64,000 nucleotides of DNA from Paenibacillus sp. PK3_47. Lineage in GTDB: Bacteria > Bacillota > Bacilli > Paenibacillales > Paenibacillaceae. The notes under the pieces were generated by a model. The model was not told the origin of the DNA, ran no database searches, and worked only from the letters and a program-made list of their open reading frames with translations. The DNA lies in contig NZ_CP026029.1 of NCBI RefSeq assembly GCF_023520895.1, positions 4,092,001 to 4,156,000 on the forward strand, given 5' to 3'. Each line of letters opens with the position of its first letter. Within the stretch, counting starts at the first letter, position 1. Shown here piece by piece: positions 59,259 through 64,000 of this stretch. The position numbers were made by a program, and so were the translations under genes.

Positions 59259-59361
59259 ATATTTAAATTGTGAAAAATCAATAAATCAACCCTATTCTTA
59301 ACCACATTGAATTCATACTATTGTGTCGCCAAGTCCATACTAAACCCAAGAGGTGATGACA

Positions 59362-59544
59362 ATGAATTCTCAGACATTATATGCAGAAGGAAAAGGTTCT
59401 ATCGAAGTTCAGCTGACTCCTGATGAGGCACTTGCACTGACAGGCGTAGAGTTTAACGGCAACCATAAGATCAAGACAGAAGCGCAGCGCAAGATCCGCA
59501 ATGCGTTCGAGAAAAAATTTGATTTTAATGCAGCAGAGCGGTAA
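59362..59544 (+). CDS. Small uncharacterised basic protein (60 aa)
   Basis: A 60-aa soluble protein (N-S-Q-T-L-Y-A-E-G-K-G-S at the start, K-I-K-T-E-A-Q-R-K-I-R-N-A-F in the helical C-terminus). Coding potential is supported by its own promoter, AAGAGGTG six bases before ATG 59362, and a terminator after it. I do not recognise a family. The pattern of a beta segment followed by an amphipathic basic helix would fit a small nucleic-acid- or protein-binding factor, but that is speculation. Confidence 0.75.
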   Translation: MNSQTLYAEGKGSIEVQLTPDEALALTGVEFNGNHKIKTEAQRKIRNAFEKKFDFNAAER

Positions 59545-59589
59545 ACTATGAACTGTTGAACAAGTGGACCCCAATTCCAAATACAACAT

Positions 59590-59637
59590 AAAGGGAATTC
59601 TCCGGCGGCGGTGAACTGCTGCAGGGGGATTCCCTTT
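59590..59637 (+). terminator. Intrinsic terminator of the small-protein gene
   Basis: AAGGGAATTCTCC pairs with GGGGGATTCCCTT around a GC-rich loop, followed by TT; 46 bp after the stop codon. Confidence 0.75.
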
Positions 59638-59764
59638 TCCTATTATTTACCATCCCTACTCAGAAAAGTACGGTTATTATCGCGAAATCCCTTTACATTT
59701 AGGGATAAGTTCGGCACAATATTTCAGTAACAGTTACGTATAAGAGACAAGCGGAGGATAACCT

Positions 59765-60481
59765 ATGCGTTTACGCGGAAGAAAAGGAATACGGGAAAGC
59801 CTGGAGGAGCAAACCGACATGGTGATCCTCGACCCACGCAGCCTCAAGGGGCGGTGGTCGGAAGTGTTCGGCAATGACCATCCGATTCATGTGGAATTCG
59901 GAATGGGCAAAGGACAGTTCATCAGCCAAATGAGCTTCAAATATCCTGATATTAATTTTATCGGTGTTGATATGTACGATGAATTGATCCGCCGTGCAGC
60001 AGAGAAGGCGAGAGCAGTCTGGGAGCCGGCGGGGCATGACACGCCGCCTAACCTCAGAGTTGCGCTGGCGAATATTAACTATGCGGAGGAAGTGTTTGCA
60101 CCGGGCGAACTGGAGCGCATTTATCTGAACTTCAGCGATCCCTGGCCCAAAGCTAAGCATGCGCGCCGCCGTCTGACCCATCCGCGTTTTCTGGACAAGT
60201 ACCGCGGATTGCTCAGCCCGCTTGGGGAGATTCATCTGAAGACCGATTCACGGAGCCTGTTTGAATTTTCGCTCAATGCCTTCGCCGATTACGGCCTGCA
60301 GATGAAGAACATCTCGCTGGATCTGCATCCGGACGGCGTGGTTAACGAAGAGCATGTCATGACAGAGTATGAGACGAAGTTCTTCGGGCGCGGCGTTAAT
60401 ATCCAGCGCTGCGAGGTTATTGTCGGTGAAGAGGCTCTGGCACAATACCAGGCTTCCCGCATGGACAAGTACCGGATGTAA
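59765..60481 (+). CDS. trmB: tRNA (guanine-N7)-methyltransferase
   Basis: A 238-aa class I methyltransferase that makes m7G46 in tRNA. N-terminal basic R-L-R-G-R-K-G-I-R-E; motif I V-E-F-G-M-G-K-G-Q-F; I-G-V-D-M-Y-D-E; N-F-S-D-P-W-P-K-A-K-H-A-R-R-R-L, the TrmB hallmark; and C-terminal T-E-Y-E-T-K-F. The start ATG 59765 follows GGAGG. The gene ends at a strong terminator immediately behind which a group II intron is inserted. Confidence 0.96.
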   Translation: MRLRGRKGIRESLEEQTDMVILDPRSLKGRWSEVFGNDHPIHVEFGMGKGQFISQMSFKYPDINFIGVDMYDELIRRAAEKARAVWEPAGHDTPPNLRVALANINYAEEVFAPGELERIYLNFSDPWPKAKHARRRLTHPRFLDKYRGLLSPLGEIHLKTDSRSLFEFSLNAFADYGLQMKNISLDLHPDGVVNEEHVMTEYETKFFGRGVNIQRCEVIVGEEALAQYQASRMDKYRM

Positions 60482-60512
60482 TGAGGTAAATGCAGCAACA
60501 GTCATTATGACA

Positions 60513-60549
60513 AAAAAAGCAGTGCGGGGTTTCCCTGCACTGCTTTTTT
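60513..60549 (+). terminator. Intrinsic terminator of trmB, target of the group II intron
   Basis: AAAAAAGCAGTGCGGG pairs with CCCTGCACTGCTTTTTT (one bulged T). The intron 5' end lies five bases after the T run, the insertion preference known for class C group II introns. Confidence 0.9.
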
Positions 60550-60554
60550 GACGT

Positions 60555-62121
60555 GTGCGCCCGGCATGGGCGATAACTTGGTGGTGAAAGTCCACTACAG
60601 GCTTGGCAGTAGGAACTGTTAGCCAAAGGCAAGGGTGTCCGCTGCGAGGCGGAATCTGAAGGAAGCCGGAGGCAAACCCTCGGTCTGACGAACAGAAATC
60701 ACATACAAGGCATACTGGGGCGGACGAGCTTGCACGCCAAAGCAAAGTCCAATACTGCCCGAATCCCAGCATGTAAATGTGACAGATAGATGAGGGGAAG
60801 GTTATCGCTCTTACCCGGGGAGGTCTCACAGACGTCCGGTAGGAAAAAAAATCCGAAAGACGGAGTAAAGCTTGCTGTGAGAAGTCAGCAGAGGCCATAG
60901 TACCGGGAAGTTTTTTTTTCGGGAAGGGCCGAACAATCGTAAGTCTCGAGTACAGACTGGAAGGAGAGTCGGCACGATGAAAGCAGAATACCGAAAGGGC
61001 TACCGGCAAAGGGATAGCGTGGAACGCGAAGAGTATGCGGGAGCGCGGAGTGCTGGCATTCGGGAACGTAGAGAAAGAGGCGGTGCAACGGACTTGCTTG
61101 AGCAGATTCTGGACAGAGACAATCTGAACAAAGCCTACAAGCAGGTCAAACGCAACCATGGAGCGCCTGGAATCGACGGAATGACCGTCGAAGAGGCGCT
61201 GCCCTGGCTGCAGGAACATAAGGACGAGCTTTTGCAAAGCATTCAGGAAGGCCGATACAAGCCTAGCCCGGTACGGCGCAAAGAAATTCCCAAACCAGAT
61301 GGAAGCGGAGTGCGAAAGCTTGGCATCCCTACGGTCATTGACCGGGTGATTCAACAAGCGATCTCCCAGCAGCTACAGCCCTTGTTTGAACTGCTCTTCG
61401 CAGACGGAAGCTACGGCTACCGCAGATGACATTGTAGTGCTAGCCAAAAGCAAACGGGCGGCCATACGGCTTCTGGAATCCTGCCGGAAATACCTGGAGA
61501 ACAAACTAAGACTCCAGATGAACACGCAGAAGAGTAAGGTCGTGAGCGTAGTAGCCCGGAAGCATTTCAAGTTTCTTGGTTTTGCCCTGGGTAAGAACGG
61601 AAATGGAGTACATATCCGCGCCCATGGTCAATCCCTCGCCAAAGCGAAGAAGAAGCTGAAAGAATTAACGAGCCGCAGTCAGGGCAGGAATGTTCGTCAA
61701 GTGATGGAGAAAGTGAAAATCTACATTCGCGGCTGGTTGGGCTACTTCTACGTAGCCGATATAAAGCGAATCTTGCAAAGCTGGAACGAATGGCTGCGTA
61801 GAAGGCTGCGAATGTATATCTGGAAACAGTGGAAGGAGCCGAAAACAAAGGTACAGAACCTACGGAAACTAGGAATACCGGAGTGGCAGGCCTACCAATG
61901 GGGGAACTCCCGCCTGGGTTACTGGCGAGTAGCCGGAAGCCCGGTGCTGTCCCGTTCGATAACAAATAAAAAGCTCGTACAGGCAGGGTATTATGACTTC
62001 CCCGCACAGTACGAGCATTTACGTAAATTGCACTTATGCGGTTGAACCGCCGTATACCGAACGGTACGTACGGTGGTGTGAGAGGTCGGCTACTCAGTTA
62101 ATGGGTAGTCTCCTACTCGAT
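60555..62121 (+). mobile_element. Group II intron (class C-like), decayed by internal deletion
   Basis: The 5' end GTGCGCCCGG starts a structured RNA region (60555-60976) before the intron-encoded protein. After it, domain V is recognisable (AACCGCCGTATACCG ... CGGTACGTACGGTGGTGTG, 62043-62085). Domain VI follows with GGCTACTCAG/GGGTAGTC (62092-62110) and the typical 3' end CTACTCGAT (62113-62121). The total is about 1.57 kb, short for an intron with a full reverse transcriptase, matching the deletion in its ORF. The RNA ends look intact, so splicing or trans-mobilisation by another intron protein remains possible. Confidence 0.88.
60977..62045 (+). pseudogene. ltrA: Group II intron reverse transcriptase/maturase, internally deleted and frameshifted
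   Basis: The first frame (60977-61429) encodes RT domains 0-2: N-K-A-Y-K-Q-V-K-R-N-H-G-A-P-G-I-D-G-M, I-P-K-P-D-G-S-G-V-R-K-L-G-I-P-T, and V-I-Q-Q-A-I-S-Q-Q-L. It stops right after S-Y-G-Y-R. The second frame continues at A-D-D-I-V-V-L-A-K-S-K (the end of the catalytic Y-A-D-D motif) and runs through the thumb and maturase domain to 62045. Between them roughly 110 codons are missing, including RT domains 3-4 with the first catalytic Asp, and the frame shifts by one. The junction is near 61418-61425. The protein cannot be functional. AAGGAGAG precedes the ATG. Confidence 0.9.
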
Positions 62122-62175
62122 TATTTGGGCTCCTGCTTCTGCAGGAGAATTCTGTTCACGCTGTTCTGTGAATAG

Positions 62176-63303
62176 TCATTCCAGCATATCAATAATGCTC
62201 TGGGCGCTCTGCAGCGGATGATACCGGGCAATTTCCTCCAGATGGCGCTTGCGCTTGGCCTGCATGTCCCCGTAGTTGTGCAGCAGCCGGTTCATCCATT
62301 TGTCGACGACTTCCAGCGAGGAGATAAGCTCTCCCAGTCCTGCGGCTGTAAAATACCGGCAGTTTTCCTCCTCCTGCCCGGGCAGAGGATGGTGAAAGAG
62401 CATCGGAATGCCTTTGGCCAGTCCTTCGCTGCAGGTCATGCCGCCGGGCTTCGTAACAAGCAGATCGGAAATCTCCATCAGCCTGTCAATCTCACGGGTG
62501 AAGCCGATCAGCGAAATGTGCGGATGGCTGTAGCGGGGGTCCTCCTGCATCTCGCGGAGCAGCCGGTCATTTTTGCCGAGGCAGAATACGATCTGCACCT
62601 GCTCCCGCCAGCCGGCCAGTGCTTCGTTAATGACTTCATCATTCATCATGCCCCAGCCCCCGCCCATCACAAGGACCGTAGGGAGATCCTTGAGGCTGAA
62701 CTGCTCCAGAATCTCTTCCTTGCCGGGATGCTCCCAGAAGTTCGGGTGGACCGGCATCCCTGTAACCTTTATTTTGGCTGCAGCGACGCTCCGGCGGCGC
62801 AGCTTTGCGGCGACCTCCTGTGTGGATACCAGATAACGGTCCACCTGGGGGCTGATCCAGGTGGCATGGGCGTCATAGTCGGTAATTACAGTCACAAGCG
62901 GTGCTTTGAAGGAGGTGTCCAGCCTTTTCAGGCGGGATACCACCGCGCTTGGTATAAAGTGGGTGCAAACGATGATATCCGGCCGCAGCTGCCTCACAAT
63001 ATTTTGCGTCCGTGTATAAAATAAGCGGTGCAGGGCAAGTGTGGTAAGACGGTTAAAAGATTTCTGGTGACGGTACACATAGCCCATAATCCGGGGCTGG
63101 GTCGTTACCGTTTTGCGGTAAGCCGATACAATGATAGGGGCCATCTTGGGATTCAAAAAGTTTCCGAGCTCCAGCACCTTGGTCTGTACCCGGGGCGACA
63201 GCCTGCGCAAGCTGCTGGACAGCGCGTAAGCTGCCTGCGTATGCCCTGCGCCAAACCCTTCTGACAGCAGCAATATTCTCTTTTTGCGCAATGTTTGATT
63301 CAC
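62176..63303 (-). CDS. MGDG-synthase-family glycosyltransferase (UgtP-like diacylglycerol glucosyltransferase)
   Basis: A 375-aa GT-B enzyme of family GT28. The N-terminal domain has L-L-S-E-G-F-G-A-G-H-T-Q-A-A (the MGDG-synthase glycine loop), and T-D-Y-D-A-H-A-T-W near 150. The C-terminal nucleotide-sugar domain has V-M-G-G-G-W-G-M, K-P-G-G-M-T-C-S-E and the P-G-Q-E-E-E-N motif. It likely makes glucosyl-diacylglycerols for the membrane and lipoteichoic acid anchor, or a related glycolipid. The start is GTG 63301-63303; TTG 63289 with AGGTG nine bases upstream is an alternative. A PAP2 phosphatase gene lies just upstream on the same strand. Confidence 0.88.
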   Translation of the reverse strand: MNQTLRKKRILLLSEGFGAGHTQAAYALSSSLRRLSPRVQTKVLELGNFLNPKMAPIIVSAYRKTVTTQPRIMGYVYRHQKSFNRLTTLALHRLFYTRTQNIVRQLRPDIIVCTHFIPSAVVSRLKRLDTSFKAPLVTVITDYDAHATWISPQVDRYLVSTQEVAAKLRRRSVAAAKIKVTGMPVHPNFWEHPGKEEILEQFSLKDLPTVLVMGGGWGMMNDEVINEALAGWREQVQIVFCLGKNDRLLREMQEDPRYSHPHISLIGFTREIDRLMEISDLLVTKPGGMTCSEGLAKGIPMLFHHPLPGQEEENCRYFTAAGLGELISSLEVVDKWMNRLLHNYGDMQAKRKRHLEEIARYHPLQSAQSIIDMLE

Positions 63304-63346
63304 CTGTTCCCGAATGTTTTGGCCGCACGGGCCTCTAAGGCAGGCA

Positions 63347-63874
63347 TCATGCCCATAAGCCGACTGTGCCTAATGCAACACCGGTGCCGATTAAAGCGCC
63401 TGCGATGACATCTGACGGATAATGCAGCCCGAGATAGATCCGGGAGAAGCCGACGATGCAGGCCAGCGGCAGCAGAATAACGGTCAGGGCAGGATAAGCC
63501 ACCATATAAGGAACCGTAGAGGCGAAAATAGCAGTGGTATGGCCCGAAGGAAAAGAGTGATCCTTGAGCGGATTGTGAAACGTGTTCGTTCCCGGCAGTG
63601 CCAGATAAGGCCTCATGCGCGGGTACAGCCTTTTGGCTATGGCTACAGGCACATGGCTGACGGCCAGGGCGATCATCGCCTGCAGGCCTGTTGTCTTCAA
63701 AGGCTGGGGCGCAAAAGCCCAGATCAGCACGTTGATACTGATGGCAGCTGTAGCTCCGCCCAGATGGGTGAAGTAGAACAGCCAGAAGTTCAAAAACCGG
63801 TTATGCAGCCGTCCGTTAATTAACTGAAAAAGGCGCCGCTCCCAGAGAAGCAGTTTCATGATTATATGTCGCAT
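63347..63874 (-). CDS. PAP2-family phosphatase (undecaprenyl-diphosphate phosphatase-like)
   Basis: A 175-aa membrane phosphatase with about five to six hydrophobic helices and the three PAP2 motifs: K-R-L-Y-P-R-M-R-P, P-S-G-H-T and S-R-I-Y-L-G-L-H-Y-P-S-D. The size and motif context fit BcrC/YodM-type enzymes acting on undecaprenyl pyrophosphate or phosphatidylglycerol phosphate. ATG 63872-63874 is used: GGAGGGAGAAG is just upstream, while the frame extends 28 codons further without a site. It is upstream of the glycolipid glycosyltransferase by 43 bp, so the two probably form an envelope-lipid operon. From 63875 to the window end I see nothing assignable. Confidence 0.9.
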   Translation of the reverse strand: MRHIIMKLLLWERRLFQLINGRLHNRFLNFWLFYFTHLGGATAAISINVLIWAFAPQPLKTTGLQAMIALAVSHVPVAIAKRLYPRMRPYLALPGTNTFHNPLKDHSFPSGHTTAIFASTVPYMVAYPALTVILLPLACIVGFSRIYLGLHYPSDVIAGALIGTGVALGTVGLWA

Positions 63875-64000
63875 ATCTTCTCCCTCCGTTAGTCCGGCTG
63901 AGGATAATAATTGTTGCTTCAGCAGTTCCGGTATATGCCCATAAGCTGTCTTTATCATACGTTTTTAAGGCCGTCCATTTCAAGGAAAAGCTCGGCTGAA

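Noticed and set aside
60248..61357. 369-codon open frame on the minus strand
   Set aside because: It crosses trmB, the terminator, the intron 5' RNA region and the reverse transcriptase start in antisense; all of these are explained by sense features.

Overview
The window reads as a chromosome segment of a Paenibacillus-type bacterium (Bacillota, Paenibacillaceae). The reasons are strong AGGAGG-type ribosome binding sites with frequent GTG/TTG starts, a YesM/YesN-type two-component system beside an Lpl-type oligosaccharide ABC importer, an S-layer-anchored GH9 enzyme, an AraR-controlled arabinose operon, a yhgD-yhgE pair, a ytqA-ytqB pair and a group IIC-like intron behind an intrinsic terminator. 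No rRNA or tRNA gene, CRISPR array, prophage or DNA transposon was recognised.

Layout. 1-2.0 kb: the end of a GNAT acetyltransferase, a HAD phosphatase and an ApbE flavinyltransferase. 2.2-17.4 kb: a beta-glucan utilisation island. It holds a secreted multidomain GH16 glucanase, a YesN/YesM regulator-kinase pair and an ABC importer (binding protein plus two permeases), all on the minus strand. Divergent from these are a GH16 enzyme with no signal peptide and a GH3 beta-glucosidase, with a minus-strand MFS exporter between those two. The inferred flow is extracellular depolymerisation, ABC uptake of oligosaccharides, then cytoplasmic cleavage by GH16 and GH3. 17.6-20.4 kb: a MerR regulator, an acetyltransferase and a MetE-like methyltransferase. 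20.5-21.4 kb: three and a half copies of a 185-bp four-box repeat. 21.5-26.9 kb: araR and a divergent araK-araD-araA operon with promoter, AraR operators and a probable cre site. 27.4-31.3 kb: an SLH-anchored GH9 enzyme. 31.5-33.8 kb: a glycine riboswitch, a CycA-type permease and a YdeI/OmdA-like protein. 33.9-38.1 kb: a LanFEG (CprABC-like) peptide-resistance transporter with its own response regulator and kinase.

38.4-44.4 kb: an XRE regulator, a nucleotidyltransferase, a gene remnant, a fourth 185-bp repeat, yhgD-yhgE and a glycosyltransferase. 44.6-50.2 kb: a FrnE/DsbA oxidoreductase, oleate hydratase with a TetR regulator, two uncharacterised genes and a pseudouridine synthase. 50.4-54.3 kb: recQ and a B12-binding radical SAM gene. 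54.3-55.3 kb: a tandem duplication carrying a second four-box repeat family and an expanded 7-bp tract. 55.3-64 kb: a lipase-like hydrolase, manA, ytqB/ytqA (tRNA wobble modification), a 60-aa protein, trmB, a decayed group II intron, a diacylglycerol glycosyltransferase and a PAP2 phosphatase.

The least explained signal is the pair of repeat families. One is 185 bp and the other 186 bp. They have unrelated box sequences but the same geometry: four boxes in ++-- orientation, with inner boxes 50-51 bp from each end. The spacing is kept exactly even where the spacer sequence has diverged.
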